From: Phlebotomus papatasi
Lineage: Eukaryota > Arthropoda > Insecta > Diptera > Psychodidae
Reading direction: 5' to 3'
DNA: 64,000 nt
NCBI RefSeq assembly: GCF_024763615.1
Contig: NC_077222.1
Span: forward strand, 74,462,001 to 74,526,000
Position numbers and translations under genes: made by a program. The notes below the pieces were generated by a model. The model saw nothing but the letters and a program-made list of their open reading frames with translations. It did not search any database and was not told the origin of the DNA. This document shows positions 23,831 through 36,660 of the stretch, piece after piece. Within the stretch, counting starts at the first letter, position 1, and each line of letters begins with the position of its first letter.

Positions 23831-25875
23831 TTATTTAAATAAGTAAATAAAAATTGTGAATAAGAAAAAATAAAATTAAAGAAAAATAAGTGAATAAGAA
23901 GAAATAAAATCAAATAAGAAAATAAGTAAAAATGGGAATGAGTCACCCCTTACTTTTACCACATATTAGTTTAGCGCATAAATATATCACGTATATTTTT
24001 TAAATTCTAGATTTGTCAACCCTTTTTGAGCATCCTAAACAGAAGGAAAATCTCTGTTTACAGTTTCCATCCCTCTATTTGACATGGGAAAATCATTTCA
24101 ACCACGTGTTCTTGGCCCTTAACTCCTATTTGACTGGTATATTTGCGATGGAGTGGAACTAGGGGTGTTATCCTCTCCTTCCTCTTGTTTCTATGGCAAA
24201 AAGGGCGAGATATCTTTTGAGGCAAATGCAGTTAAATACCGTATTGGATTAAGGGATGACAATGAAACAAGTGTTACTTTTTTATTGATTGTCAATTAGA
24301 TGAGTTGTAATCCGAGAAATTGGAAATTATAATTAGGCTCGTGTCTAGTGGGAATTTGGTTCTTCCGTATGATGATCAATTTTCCTCTACTTCACTGACC
24401 AAGGGTGCATTCTCTGGCTCAATGAATTCCACTTTTACGGATCATCTCATTCGATTTAATAGAATAGAAACTTGGGAGAGAAAATTTTGTACAATTTCCA
24501 CCCACATGCACGTGATTCTAATTGTGTTAAAAATCCATTTAAGCATTTTGGGGGGGTGATGACAGAAATTGATTGTCTCTTTTCGCGCTTCGTTTTCTCA
24601 CACCCATCACATTTGGTGGGATGGCTTTTGGATGAATAATTCACAAACATCTCTCTTACATCTCAATTTTTCTCTGAAGAAATTTCCATAGGCACGTGCC
24701 GATGGAAAAACCACATGCATATGTTAAGGGTTGATTGTGGTAACCAGACAAAAATCACCAGAGAAAATTACTCTTGTCGCTATAATAATTACTATTTACA
24801 CGCAGGATAACCCCTTTCCTGCAAACTCTCCTATGATTTTTATTTCTTTAAAGCTATCCCATCTATCCCTTTGCTTTTTTCACTCGATCCCCTTTGCACA
24901 ATTTTACACTTGTGACTATCTATGCATCAATTTCGTCCATATCCTCGCCCATTACAGAGAAATTACTATAATTTTGATGAGAATGATGTTTTTGGTGTAA
25001 GTGAATATGAGAAAGATGATCAATTTTTACAAAATGAAGATGAATATTCTTGATTAAAGAAATGTTTTTTTTTCAATACCTGATTGCTGTGAAAATTGCG
25101 AGACATTTCTATATAAATACTTTCTAAAGAAAAACAAGTAGAAAGAACTCAAAACCAAAAGTCTTTCTCACTGGTAAAAATCCCACATTTTGATACAGAA
25201 GTAATTTCACTACTGAATAGAGCTTATTTGCTTGAGGGAAAGACAAAATAACTATAAATAATACGCATAGAATAATCGAAACTAAATACACATTAAAAAG
25301 CATTCGCCATAGCGACCATTCCCCACTTCTTCCCTTTTTGAGGATTCTACCGTTTTCAGGAAATGTTCCTCTTTTTATTCTGAGTGGCTGACAACAAAAG
25401 ATTTGTTATGTCGATTCTGCCATGAGAAGAATATTGAGGACAAGAACTTAAATGCAAATTCATTTTGTCAAGGTTTTCTTTTAGTTTACTTTGAGTCAAG
25501 TTTCTCTCCAATGCAATTTCCTTTTACGCCATAAGAAAGTAATGTCCTAGATCTGACAAAGGCTTGACGAGGTTTTTACAAGATAAGATTCTTGTGACAA
25601 CCATAGTTCGTGTTTGTTGTAAGTTAATGGATAAAAATAAATAACAAATATTTATGCGTTAATAAATAAAATATTGTGGTAAAAGAAACTTTTCTTTAAT
25701 TAGTTAATATTTTTCATTTTTCTTTAATCTGAAGTCTGAAGTTTTTTAAATCCCGTCTTATTTGGCTTGAAGTTGTATTTTTTAATCTAAATTTGAAAAT
25801 ATTTACAACGCTACAGAATGTTTTTCTGTTGGTTTGAATTTTCAAATTTTTCAAATCGAATTTCTCATTGTTGTC
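23831..25875. other. Intergenic, nothing recognised
   Basis: Low-complexity AAATAAG-rich sequence near 23.9 kb, then ordinary AT-rich DNA. I found no exon with both splice sites or an extended frame. Confidence 0.4.
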
Positions 25876-26715
25876 ATTCCAGACGCTTTAAATTTGACAG
25901 AAGATTCAACACATTAAGTTCATATTTTTTCTGAAGAGAATTACATAAATTTGCTCCTTGACTCTTCTAGAATGTTACTGTTTAGTGAAAATTCTTTAGA
26001 TATAATTTGAAAACTTCTTAAATACAAGGAAAATACGCGAGCGTAAAATGCTTCTATTGGAAACAAATTAATCCAAATGGAGACAAGGGAAAGTTTCTAA
26101 TTGGAGACAAACAGTGTAAGTGAAACCGCGACGAAAGGCTTCCAAAACCTTGTTGAGTTGCTCTTGAGTGCAGGATTTGTTCTCATTCCTGGTCTTTTCT
26201 TCTTTCCCATCTAAAACAATAGAAAAGTCTTTCCAAAAAAATCATATTTCCAGGGTTTCCTATTGAAGCATTTGCACACGCTTCAGAAAAACCCTTTTTG
26301 TTCACGAAATAGGTAATTAATTCATTTAAAAACTTCACGTACCGTTAACATTAAAGATTAGCACTTAATTTAACTAAAATTAGCCAGAAATATGGCATAA
26401 ATGTTAAACAAAACAAATAAACAACAGTCACTTTATTGTGTTTTTCATTGGAAAACGTGGTCGATCGATGAAAAATTCAATGGTGAAAAGGTATATTTTT
26501 AATTTTTCTGAGAAATTAACAAAAATAAAATTTGTGAATATGAATGGATTTTCGCTTTATTTGGAGCAAAATTAACTAAATAATGAAACTGTGATATGGA
26601 AAATATATAAATATAATAATTTAGTACTGTATTTATCATGAAAACAGTGACGTTTCCATTTGGAGTAGCGAAAAAATTCCATTTGGAACAGGTTTTGAAT
26701 TAGCTTAATTTACCC
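25876..26715 (+). mobile_element. Family-1 MITE, copy 3, left end lost
   Basis: It matches the other copies from ATTCCAGACGCTTTAAAT to the ATTTACCC right end followed by TA. The first about 35 bp of the element are missing. Confidence 0.85.
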
Positions 26716-27797
26716 TATTACAAATTGTTTTAGTACATGCATGTACTAAATGCTCAGCTGCGCGTCTAAGTTTACTGCAGTTTTTTAAAATAATATTCGT
26801 ATAAAAATTCAATTATGAGATTTTTTGCCAAATATATTATATTTTATGTAATCGTAAACTACAAATTTGAGGAACAGATTTAGTACAAGCCTGTGCTAAA
26901 GGTTTAGCTTTTACTTCAATATTTTTTCGAAATATGTATAATTATGTATATGCACATCTCCGTAAATTCTGGTAACTAAAACACAATAAACCCAATAAAC
27001 AGTGATAAACGCTTTTCAACAGTGTTGGTAAACACATGCGTTAAATATTGAACTTATAATATATTCTTTTTTTAAATATATTTCATATACTAGATGTACT
27101 AGATTTGATAAAAATTTAGGGTTTTGAATTGAAAATTATTCGATAGGTGTAATTAATGTCTAATTGATTTTTTTCACAAGTTTAGTATGAACTTTAAACA
27201 TTTAGTTTAAATCACGCCATTCATAAGGATATAGTAAAAAAAATCATCAGACATAATACAATATATGTGAATGTTCTATCAACGAAACTTCTATGATATT
27301 GCGCCATTGGTTGAGGAAAAATCTCGAGGGTGGGTTTTTGATTCAAAATATACCAATCGGAGGGATGCTGGAAAATGCAACATCCGTTCATCTCTTTCCG
27401 TACTACACTTGTTCATCCAGCGCACCCTGTTTGATGGATTTTTCACTCACAGGAAAAGGGATTCTGCGAAAATTTCCAAGAGCCTCAACAGTACTTCTCG
27501 GTGATTTGGTGAAGCAAGTTAGAAACCCTGAATTTTCTCCCTCGGAGGAAAGTCCTCAGAAAGATTATATCTCGATTGGAAAATCGTTCCGCGACCAAAC
27601 TCTCAAGGGATATTAAATATTTAGTTTTACTGCATATTGAGGGACGTGACAAAAATTCCACAAATTGGCACTGCATTGTGTATTTTTCCCAGTATTTATT
27701 CAGCCCACAAGTATTTACATGGACAGTGTTTGTGATAAAATTACGGCGTGAACAAAAGGGGTTGCAGGTGGCACAAATCCAGGGAAGACAGACGCAA
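26716..27797. other. Upstream region of the bHLH gene
   Basis: AT-rich, with a short direct echo of TTTAGTACAnGCnTGTnCTAAA near 26.73 and 26.88 kb. A TTGCAG/GTGG acceptor near 27.77 kb suggests that a 5' exon exists further upstream. It is not identified. Confidence 0.35.
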
Positions 27798-28199
27798 ATG
27801 GTGTACGATATCGATGCAATAATTCCCACACAGAATGCAGCCCTCGCACGGACAACAACAGCGGCTGTGGCCATGGGAATGGAGGCAATGAATGCCGTAA
27901 CAACTAGTGTTCCAGCAAGAAGAAAAACTTATAATTCAGACCCTGCCTCAGGGATTCAGGCATCAGAACTGGCGGGCCTATCGAGAGAAGAACGCCGGAG
28001 GAGACGAAGAGCTACACAAAAATACCGAACAGCACATGCCACAAGGGAGAGAATTCGCGTTGAAGCCTTCAATGTGGCTTTTTCTGAACTAAGAAAATTG
28101 CTACCAACTCTTCCACCAGACAAAAAACTATCTAAGATTGAAATACTAAAACTAGCAATATGCTACATTGCGTATCTCAATCACGTTCTGGAAACGTAA
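27798..28199 (+). CDS. HLH4C: bHLH transcription factor, NHLH/HEN (HLH4C) type, 133 aa
   Basis: The C-terminal half is a textbook basic helix-loop-helix domain. The basic region [20 protein letters not shown] spans about residues 67-86, helix 1 [15 protein letters not shown] about 92-106, the loop PDKKLSK, and helix 2 [18 protein letters not shown] about 114-131. The protein ends three residues after helix 2, as in vertebrate NHLH1/2 and fly HLH4C, and 133 residues is the NHLH1 length. Family members dimerise, bind E-boxes and act in neurons. I chose the ATG after a probable TTGCAG acceptor; reading further up would use intron-like sequence. A small N-terminal exon cannot be excluded. Nothing in the flanks shows its regulation. 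Confidence 0.88.
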   Translation: MVYDIDAIIPTQNAALARTTTAAVAMGMEAMNAVTTSVPARRKTYNSDPASGIQASELAGLSREERRRRRRATQKYRTAHATRERIRVEAFNVAFSELRKLLPTLPPDKKLSKIEILKLAICYIAYLNHVLET

Positions 28200-28542
28200 A
28201 AATTAATTTTTTCAACAGAATTTAACGCTGTCTCTCATCCTTTAAGGATAATTGTGCAAGCTTAGATTTTATGAATCAGTCGCGAAATAGAAAATGTGTA
28301 AATTTGTAGGGGCATTGTGAGGGATATTTATTTAGGAGTTACACGGCATAAAAGATTCAAATATTTATTTGGACAGAGAAAATCAGAAAAGTCTATACCT
28401 TTTGAAGCTGATTTTTTATAGATCAAAATAGTTAACAGTCAAGAAATTTTCATGTCATCATCGCTGATGGCTAAAAGCTCTTCCATTTCCAAAGACTTGA
28501 AATTCCTTTGGTAAAAACTGATATTTTTTATTAGTCTTATTA

Positions 28543-28715
28543 GGGGGAAGCGGGGTACTTTTGAATTGAAGCAGGCTTGAAATTGGGATTTTTTCTCCTT
28601 TTTTAAATGGAATTGAGCCTTATCATGATATAAATAACTTTGCAATTGGTTTGTTGAGCTAAAAGAAGGAGAAAAAGACCAATTTCAAAGCCACCTCAGG
28701 TCCCCCACTTCCCCC
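28543..28715. mobile_element. Small foldback MITE (GGGGGAAG ends)
   Basis: Starts GGGGGAAGCGGGG and ends with the near inverse CCCACTTCCCCC. Left flank TA, right flank TT. Probably related to the 217-bp GGGGAAAG family. The rest of 28200-29290 is AT-rich and holds no supported gene. Confidence 0.5.
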
Positions 28716-29290
28716 TTTGGATTTATCTGTCGACATTTCGGCAGACTGTCTTTCAAGATGTCGGTCGACAATGTCGACCGATTGTCGCGAACATAGTTGT
28801 AAGTTACAGTTACATACATAGTTGTAAGTTACAACATAGTTGTAACTTGTCAATCAAAATTTTCTTCAATAAAAGGTTTTTTTTTAAAAAAAAATTTGTT
28901 GATAATCAACGACACAATGAATTCTCATATATTTTTAGACAGAAAATAATATGCAGAATTTTTTTTTTCAACAGAAATATTTTCCTTAAAAGAATAAATG
29001 GTACGAATCCAATAAAATACGTTGCCCCTCAATAAATCTCCCTACCAAGGCCCCATCTGGAGAAATGCTCTCGCCTCGTAAAAGCAATTCTTCCGCCAGA
29101 CATTCCACCTGTGGTCCTTTTTCCACATATAAAACACTCAATGGAAGTATTTTACCAAATAATTTGCCAAAAATAGAAACATTTTCTTGATGTTGTAAAT
29201 TTACAATAAAAATATATATTTAAAATATTACAATCATACTTATCTCTAGTCGCATGTCCACACAAAAGAGAAATTCCTGGATGGGAAGAA

Positions 29291-29538
29291 CTAGAGAGTC
29301 TCCACACTGTGGGCCTTTCCATTGGACGCTGACTCCACATCGGGATGGAAGAAACCCCAAATAAGCTGAAGAATATAATTTATAAAGCCGGATATTACAA
29401 CAATACCCGCAATTATGGAGCACAGTCGTACGATAAACTGTGCAAGATTGTCACGATCATAGCGAACGATCACTTTGAGGGCTGATACGTCGTACTTGAA
29501 GTATAGTCCAGGAATTCCGTGTGATCCCTTATCGTGAT
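29291..29538 (-). CDS. ERGIC2: ERGIC2, exon 5 (C-terminus)
   Basis: It continues the split asparagine codon from exon 4: (A)AT CAC GAT, giving NHDKGSHGIPGLYFKYD, the conserved block just before the second membrane segment. That segment is AQFIVRLCSIIAGIVVISGF. A short cytosolic tail follows and ends at TAG. The tail is shorter than in vertebrate ERGIC2. The acceptor is TAATACACAG. Confidence 0.88.
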
Positions 29539-30058
29539 CTGTGTATTAGACGGAAGATGTGCATGAGTTGTAAATTCTCTGGCATTGTGAGATTGTCACA
29601 CTAATTGGAATACTACTATATGGCCAGAGAGCGAGTGAGAGAGTCTGTCTATATGAAATTATTATTAGTGCTGCCACACTTTTGTAATGTGCATATAAAA
29701 TCATCATTCCCTTATCAATCCTCATGATAAGGCGCTACACATGGAAAATTATGACTATTCTCTTGATATCTATTCCCTTTCTGCCACTTATTCGTGGTAG
29801 AAACAATATGTATTAGATTTGAAAGCGATTACCTGTCTTTATCAGTTATTCTCTATGTAAAAGATAAATTGCTATTATTGCTCTAATCATTCTCACTTTT
29901 TTTTCGCCACAAGAACTACCCATTCAGTGTGAATAGAGACGTCACAGTGAATGGAATTCCACTAATTGTTCTGCGTGTTAATATTATTTGGTGTCTGAGT
30001 GAAAATTCAAAGTTTAGAAAGAGTTAACAAAGAAAAAGTGGATTATTCTTAGAAAACA

Positions 30059-30203
30059 ATGAAAAAAAATGACGGACATATCCTGGGGACAGTCTTTTCG
30101 AGTCCTCAGAATGACCATAGTGAACATATTGCACATAGGCGTGTTGAAAATTGGTGTGAAAGGCAGCAAAAGAATAAACCACAGAGTAATTCTGTAGCAG
30201 GAG
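30059..30203 (+). CDS. MFS sugar transporter, exon 1
   Basis: ATG follows AAACA and opens a polar cytosolic N-terminus of about 46 residues. I end the exon at GGAG/GTGGGT because only this donor restores the frame of exon 2, giving AGGVFLMLVSGLHIGW across the junction. A later GTAATT donor would shift the frame. The intron is only 92 bp. Confidence 0.65.
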
Positions 30204-30295
30204 GTGGGTTTTTCTTTAGACTTCTTGAATATCATCTGCCTATAAGTCAGTAATTATTACGTGGTATTTTATCAAATCAAATTTACTTCCTGTAG

Positions 30296-30492
30296 GAGTT
30301 TTTCTAATGCTAGTAAGTGGCCTTCATATCGGCTGGAGTATTGGTAGTCCAAATTTGAGACTTCAAATATGGTTTGAAAATGTTCCCGACGGAGAAATCA
30401 TCCTGGCACTCTCTTCATGGTTTATTGGTGCAATTATTGGAAGTTTTATTTCCCTCTTCATTCTCCCAATGTGGGAGAAAAAGACAATTTAC
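30296..30492 (+). CDS. MFS sugar transporter, exon 2
   Basis: It encodes the first membrane helix (VFLMLVSGLHIGWSIG), an extracellular loop and helix 2 (WFIGAIIGSFISLFIL). It ends phase 0 at ATTTAC/GTGGGT. The next intron is 3.4 kb and is filled with three MITEs and a foldback element. Confidence 0.75.
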
Positions 30493-30616
30493 GTGGGTAT
30501 TTCCATTTAGATACTGTGTCGTAAGTTATGGGCAAAAAATCTCATCACACGATCATATTAATCATTTATTTTTGAAAATAGAACCTAAAATCCCTATGAA
30601 TAAATTTTAGGGTATA

Positions 30617-31440
30617 GGGTAAATATCCTAATTCAAAACCATTTCCAGACGCTTTAACTTTGACAGAATATTCAACACATTAAGTTCAAATTTTCCTAAA
30701 GAGAATTACACAAATTTGCTCCTTGACTTTTCTAGAATGTTACTGTTTAGTAAAAATTCTTTAGATATAATCTGAAAACTTCTTAAATACAAAAAAATAC
30801 GCGAGTATAAAATGCTTCTATTGGAAACAAATTAATCCTAATGGAGACAAGGGAATGTTTCTAATTGGAGACAAACAGTGTATGTGAAACCGCTACGAAA
30901 GGCTTCCAAAACCTTGTTGAATTGCTCTTGAGTGCAGGATTTGTTCTTAATCCTGGTCTTTTCTTCTTTCCCATCTAAAACAGTAGAAAAGTCTTTCCAA
31001 AAAAATCATATTTCCAGGGTTTCCTATATTTGCACACACTTCAGAAAAACCCTTTTTGTTCACGAAATAGGTAATTATTTCATTTGAAAACTTCACGTAC
31101 CGTTAACAATAAAGATTAACACTTAATTTAACTAAAATTAGCCAGAAATATGACATAAATGTTAAACAAAACGAATAAACAACAATCACCTCATTGTGAT
31201 TTTCCTCATTGTGAAAAGGTACGCTTAATTTTTCTGAGAAATTAACAAATTAAAATTTGTGAATATGAATGGATTTTTGCTTTATTTGGAGCAAAATTAA
31301 CTAAATAATGAAACTGTGGTATAGAAAATATATAAATATAATAATTTAGTACTGTATTTATCATGAAAACAATGACGTTTCCATTTGGAGTAGCGAAAAA
31401 TTTCCATTTGGAGCAGGTTTTGAATTAGTTTAATTTACCC
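30617..31440 (+). mobile_element. Family-1 MITE, copy 4
   Basis: Full-length ends GGGTAAAT/ATTTACCC with TA on both sides. It lies inside transporter intron 2 and therefore also inside the large ERGIC2 intron. Confidence 0.9.
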
Positions 31441-32469
31441 TACTTGTTTTTAGGCTACATAGTGCAAAGGCAAATATACCTAATTGGTATATTGTTAGGC
31501 TTTTATCTACCAGACACGAAAAAAAGCCACTCCTGATGGCTCGAAAATTCGTGCTAAGAAAGGATCCTATAAAAGTTTTAAACTGGAAGTTTGAATTTGA
31601 TTTTTAAGGTTGCGAATTTCTAAAATACAAACAATTGCAGGAATTGCAGTGATTTTTCGAAATCTAATAGAACATTCTCCTTTATAAATAAACAGAAGTA
31701 CAAATTTTCCAAAAGAGAGCACCTGTCTGATAAGAAATTAGAGAAGTTAAGCTCTAGGGGTTCTAGGTCTATAAACTGAAACCCGTTACAGTGCCAGTGT
31801 CTTGATCAACCTTAAGGCGGCAAACTGTTTCTTAATCATAACAGATTGTATTTAAAAAAAGGAACTGATTAAAAAGTAAACATTATAATAAACAACAATC
31901 GTAAGCTTCGGGTACATTCTCCCAGATATTACGTTGTGAGCTTAAAAAATAAGTCTTTCCAGTTGTTTAATATTTTTGCTAAATTTTATTGATTGAACAA
32001 AGTCAAATACTAAACGCAAATAATTTTTTTACGAAAAAGGTAGAAAATTTGAACATTTATCGATTTTGAAAATACGCAGTTAAAAATTAGGAAACAGCAC
32101 TATTCTCATCATCATCACAAATAAAAACTTGATTTTTTGTTTATTAAAGGCATCCCAAATTGTGCTCTTTACATTGACATAAAAAATCCCTAAATGCAGA
32201 ACATTTTAATATTTTACTTTTTACATTTTGATTTTGTTTTTCGTGGCGGCGGTCTGTGGTATTATTCTTAAAATTTATCGACCATCAGAATATGTTAAAG
32301 AAGAATCTTCAATTAAAAGAAGAAATATTTGAGCAAGATAAAAAATACTTTGTGAAATTTAGTCAATTTGATAAAATTTACAAAATTAAAGTAATCTTTC
32401 TTAATTAAAAAATAGTAATGTATTGTTTTAATTTAATTTTCATTTTTTATTAGCCTTACTTGCTCGTAG

Positions 32470-32680
32470 TGGTCTTCAGACTAGAGGTTTAGCCCAGTTC
32501 CCGAAAGTTTCGAAATCCTAAATAGCAATCATTTTTTCAGTTTTTGGAAATCTTAATCTTATGGATCATTTACTTTCAATATTTAATCCATCAAATTATT
32601 CTCAAAAAACCTTTATTAATGACTAGTTAGACAAGTTAGTTAAGCAATTTGACTAAGCCTTAGGTCTGAAGCCCGTATAA
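32470..32680. mobile_element. MITE with GGCTTCAGACC-type ends, second copy
   Basis: Inverted relative to the copy in the window's left arm. It carries GGTCTTCAGACTAGAGGTTT at one side and AGCCTTAGGTCTGAAGCCC at the other. A partial third relative lies near 31.72-31.80 kb. Confidence 0.6.
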
Positions 32681-32905
32681 GATAGCCCTATATCCTGTTT
32701 TTTTACTTGTATTTTGCACATATCAGCTTGTCATGTTTTTCTGTTTTTCATATTTTCCATTTTTATTTTACAAAATAAATATCAAGTCTCTTTTACAATT
32801 TGTTCTTTGACAACAATAACCGAGACAATAACTCAAAATAAACCGTTATTGTAGTTTTCTAGGAGTATTGTAAAATAATTCAACTCTTAAGCATATATCG
32901 CATAT

Positions 32906-33219
32906 GGGTCCCGGTGAAAATCCTGAAAGCCAAAAACCCGAAAGCCAATATCTCGAACGTCAAAATCCCGAACGCCAAAATCCCGAACGCCAAAATCCCG
33001 AAAGCCAAAATCCCAAATTCTTAAAAGTGTCATAGCTACACCTACGATTGCACCCGCGCTTGCTGGAGGCAAAGGGAAATCTTCTGTGTCTTGGGAAATT
33101 ATTCTAAACATTTTCCTCCACATAATTTCATCCCTTTCCGGATTTTGGCTTTCGGTATTTTGGCCTTTTCGGGATTTTGGCGTTCGTGATTTTGGCTTTC
33201 GGGATTTTGGCTGCCACCG
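32906..33219. mobile_element. Foldback transposon with tandem-repeat arms, intact
   Basis: Both arms are built from an about 17-bp unit such as GCCAAAATCCCGAAC, in inverted orientation around a unique spacer. Outer termini are GGGTCCCGG and CTGCCACCG. An exact 9-bp target duplication, ATCGCATAT, flanks it (32897-32905 and 33220-33228). Arms made of short repeats with a 9-bp duplication recall the Drosophila FB foldback type; the homology is inference. Confidence 0.82.
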
Positions 33220-33565
33220 ATCGCATATATCTTATGCTCTAGCGCTTTTGCGATTGGTCCCGGAATAAAAGTTGTCACCTTTACCTCTTCTATTCTTGGA
33301 AGTATGGTCTACACAACCGATTAATCTCCGATCCTAATAATTTTCCTACGTAAAATTTAAGCCATCACAAACCTAAATCTTAACTTTAAGCCACGCAAAG
33401 CCTAAATTGATGTTAACTAAATTGGGATTGTTTCAAATATCTTAGTGTTTGCAACCACCTTTAAAAATATTGTTCAAAGCGTTTCCGTTTTTCCAAAAGA
33501 AAAGCCTTACAAACTTCATTTCCCTTGAATGGCAGTTCTTGGGAAAATAAATGTGAATAAAAGTA

Positions 33566-33783
33566 GGGGAAAGCGCGCTACTTTCGGTCGACTGAAACTT
33601 CGAACAATTAATTGTTTTTCAATGCGTTTTGAATTAAATTTAGCCTGTTATAATATTGTATTTTATTTAATAGCTAGTCCAGTCCCTCAAATTTCCAGAG
33701 CTATGGGTGAAATAAATAAAGGACATAGAAAACAAATAAAGTTATCCGAAGCATGTGTCGTCCGAAGCTAGGGCGCTTTCCTC
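33566..33783. mobile_element. GGGGAAAG MITE, 218 bp, TA target duplication
   Basis: Ends are GGGGAAAGCGCGCTACTTTC and the inverse of GAGGAAAGCGCCCTAG, with TA on both sides. Nearly the same length as the copy at 36.7 kb. Confidence 0.75.
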
Positions 33784-33900
33784 TATTGATTTTTTTAAGT
33801 ATTGTAGAGGTTTTTGCCCATAATTACCAAATCGGTGTTTAATTTTCTAGTAGAGACTCAAGAGATTCTACCCTGATATCTTATTCATGCTTCTTTTTAG

Positions 33901-35055
33901 TATGTCGGAGCAGCTGTCTCTGTGATAAGCAACGCACCACTAATTGGCTTTCCAAATGAGAGTATTGTTATTATTTTATGTCGCATTCTGGCGGGAATAT
34001 CTCATGGTTTCATCTACATAACAACCGTAATTCACGCTTCAGAAAATGCTATTAAAGAAGTTCGAGGGATAATTCTCGCAGCTCTGCACTATTGTATTAT
34101 TGCATCGGTGTTCACTACGTCAATTCTGCTGGCAATTGGTCAGGAGGCTGATGTTAATGTTAACTATGAGCCAAACATGATTATAGGAATTCTGGGTACA
34201 GTATATTCCGCTATGGCTTTCCTATTTATTCCTTTCCTCACCTACGAGTCCGTAGTATTCCTCATTGAGAGACAGAGGTATAGTGAAGCTATCAGAAATA
34301 TGATAAAGCTAAGGAATGAGTCCGTAGAGACCTGGGAGATTAAGAATGATTTTGACGAGATGAAGCTTATGGTTTGCGAAGATATTCGAACATCAAAGTC
34401 AATCTTCAAAGATGGAAATTTAAGACCACTTTTGTTAATGATTCTTGTGAAATTTCTATTCGTCCTCTCCTTTAACTACGGCCTCAACATGATAAAATTC
34501 CTCGCAGTCGATAACATTCTTATGGGACATTGGAGTTCAGCATGGCTCTTTGGAATTCGTCTTATGGCCGGCTTAATATCGCTATTTTTCTTTGACGTCT
34601 TTGGCCGTCGAATCTACTTAGCTGTTTCTGCAGGTGGTACAGCAATCAGCCTGCTTGTCTACGGATTTCTCAATCTCGGTGTCGAAGGAAGCTACGTGGC
34701 AATTATAGCATCGGAAATATTTTTAGGACTTGGTCTTGGATCAGTCACGGATGTTCTCCTTTCGGAAGCATTCTCGTCACGAAAAAAGGTTCTTTCGATG
34801 ATTGTAGTCACCGTTTGCGAGTATATTGTCCAAATTGCACTGATACTCAGCTTCCTTAACATCCCAACACGTTCCTACGAGGATGCCTTTGTCTTCACTA
34901 CAGGAGGTGTCATGATAGTCATCACAATATTCCTGTACCTTCAATTACCGGAAACACGGTTTATGTCTCTCAGACAGACAAGAGATGAGTTCCGGCTCGT
35001 GGGAAATGCCACCTACTCACGACAGCAACCTCCTCAAGGGATTACATCAGCATAG
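33901..35055 (+). CDS. MFS sugar transporter, exon 3 (main part)
   Basis: Three exons (30059-30203, 30296-30492, 33901-35055) give a 498-aa plasma-membrane carrier of the MFS sugar-porter type. This exon starts at TTTTTAG/TATGTC and holds helices 3-12 and the central loop. Family marks are LCRILAGISHGFIY in helix 4, DVFGRRIYL between helices 8 and 9, and the terminal LPETRFMSL. The usual post-helix-6 PESPxWL motif is degenerate (TYESVVFLIERQRYSEA). This fits the divergent insect group often labelled facilitated trehalose transporter Tret1-like; the substrate cannot be told. The whole gene lies within one ERGIC2 intron on the opposite strand. Confidence 0.87.
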   Translation, partial: YVGAAVSVISNAPLIGFPNESIVIILCRILAGISHGFIYITTVIHASENAIKEVRGIILAALHYCIIASVFTTSILLAIGQEADVNVNYEPNMIIGILGTVYSAMAFLFIPFLTYESVVFLIERQRYSEAIRNMIKLRNESVETWEIKNDFDEMKLMVCEDIRTSKSIFKDGNLRPLLLMILVKFLFVLSFNYGLNMIKFLAVDNILMGHWSSAWLFGIRLMAGLISLFFFDVFGRRIYLAVSAGGTAISLLVYGFLNLGVEGSYVAIIASEIFLGLGLGSVTDVLLSEAFSSRKKVLSMIVVTVCEYIVQIALILSFLNIPTRSYEDAFVFTTGGVMIVITIFLYLQLPETRFMSLRQTRDEFRLVGNATYSRQQPPQGITSA

Positions 35056-35307
35056 GACATCGTCCAAGATAGATAAATCATGTGAAGCGTAATTTTAAAT
35101 CTGAGAAAATTTAAATTTTTTCACAACGTGTCCTAATTTGTTCGAGGGTGTTTTGTATAAAGAAGAACTTTAACCAAATATATTTTTGTGGTTTTGTAAT
35201 AATTCTTTTGTATTTAGTATTAACGAGGAAACTTTTTTAAATATAATTCCCAATTATTTATTCACTATTCAGATCCCATATTTAAAAAAATGATATTCCA
35301 AGAACTA

Positions 35308-35539
35308 CAGTAGACTCTCTCTCAATTGGGCATTTGGGGCAAAATGTCATCCGGTTTATCGATAGATTTGGGCGTCAAAGCCTTTGTAAATTCCACAAAA
35401 AGCGCTCAATAATAAAGAATCACGATAAAATAGGAAGAACTACAGCGAATTTTAGCGAATTAGCTTCATAATTAAACGTAAAAATTTTCAACAAAATTTT
35501 TCGCCCGATTGAAAAAGAGCCGATTGAGTAAGAGTACTG
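35308..35539. mobile_element. pogo-like MITE
   Basis: Left end TA then CAGTAGACTCTCTCTCAATT; right end an imperfect inverse, GATTGAGTAAGAGTACTG, followed by CA. Confidence 0.6.
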
Positions 35540-35775
35540 CAATTGTGAGTATAAATATTTAAAAAAAAACCTGATAGGACAATTGATCGCTAGTGATTTG
35601 GGCCACATCTGTTGCATATTAGTTGCTATTATTAACATCAAAATTATTCCAATTTTTAAAGGTAAATAAATTGAGCCACTACGAGTTTTCTGGCTTTAAA
35701 CTCCCGCTTGTTCGAATCAATATTGTCATTTCGTCAAATTTTCTTGAAAATGTCTATACTTTGTCCCTTACTTAA

Positions 35776-36634
35776 GGGGTTACGTAGGCCACGCAGTCTA
35801 AAAAAATTGCATATTTTCTTTACTTTTTTCCAACGTAAAAAAATGTAATTCAAGCTCTTAAGCATGTAAAAATACAACATTTTAACGATCTGCTTTACAT
35901 AAAATGAATGAGACACCGTGGCTCTGATATCAACTATATACATTTTTTGAAATTTTCATTTCATATTTTAAAAAAATCAGCCAGATTGAGACCAGTTTCT
36001 TGAAGACATTTTTTGTAAAAAAAAACTTACTTTGCGGTGGATAAGATTACTTATTAGAGTAACTTCATCTGAGATCTAAAAATCACTAATTTCCTGTTAA
36101 CTGATGAATTAAACTCGTACTTGAACGAGAACGGTGGAACTTTTGTTGTTTTGATCACAATTTATTTTACAAGACAAACGTGGTGTAAAACACATAGAAA
36201 ATATTAATTTTTGTATAAAGTTTTACCAAAAATTTGAATATTATTATTATTTTTTTTTTGAAAAATCCACTGTTCAAGTACTGGTATAATTCATCTGCTA
36301 ATAGGATATAATGAGTTTTTGACGTTAGTTCAATCTACTCTGAGTAATTTCTTTTCACCGCAAAATAAGCTTTTTCAAAGACGTCTCTGTAATTCAGACT
36401 CCAAGGGCTGAACTTTTAGGATTTTTAAATGACAATGTCATAAAATATAGGTAGTTCAAACGGTTCAAATGTTGTACTTTAATATGCATAATAGCTTGAA
36501 TTAATTAATTTCTCTTTCATTTTTTTTTTTTATTAGGGGTCCATCTGGTAGATAATTGCCCCGAATTTTTCTTTTAGTTAAAAAAAAGTATAGAAAATAT
36601 GCTATTTTTCAGTCTTTTTGACCCACGTAACCCC
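35776..36634. mobile_element. TTAA-flanked MITE with about 50-bp inverted ends
   Basis: Flanked by TTAA on both sides. Ends are GGGGTTACGTAGG and CCCACGTAACCCC, and similarity continues inwards (GCATATTTTCTT/AGAAAATATGC). TTAA duplication suggests piggyBac-type mobilisation. A fragment of its interior (GTCCATCT..ATTGCCCCGAA) recurs near 42.11 kb. Confidence 0.75.
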
Positions 36635-36660
36635 TTAAATTTCAAATAGAATTTCTCATA

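Noticed and set aside
27576..27797. Upstream extension of the bHLH frame to 207 aa
   Set aside because: The added part is low-quality sequence that crosses a likely TTGCAG acceptor. The 133-aa form matches the family length.
32906..33219. CRISPR-like array
   Set aside because: The repeats are short, degenerate, in inverted arms without equal spacers, and the context is an insect genome. A foldback transposon explains them.
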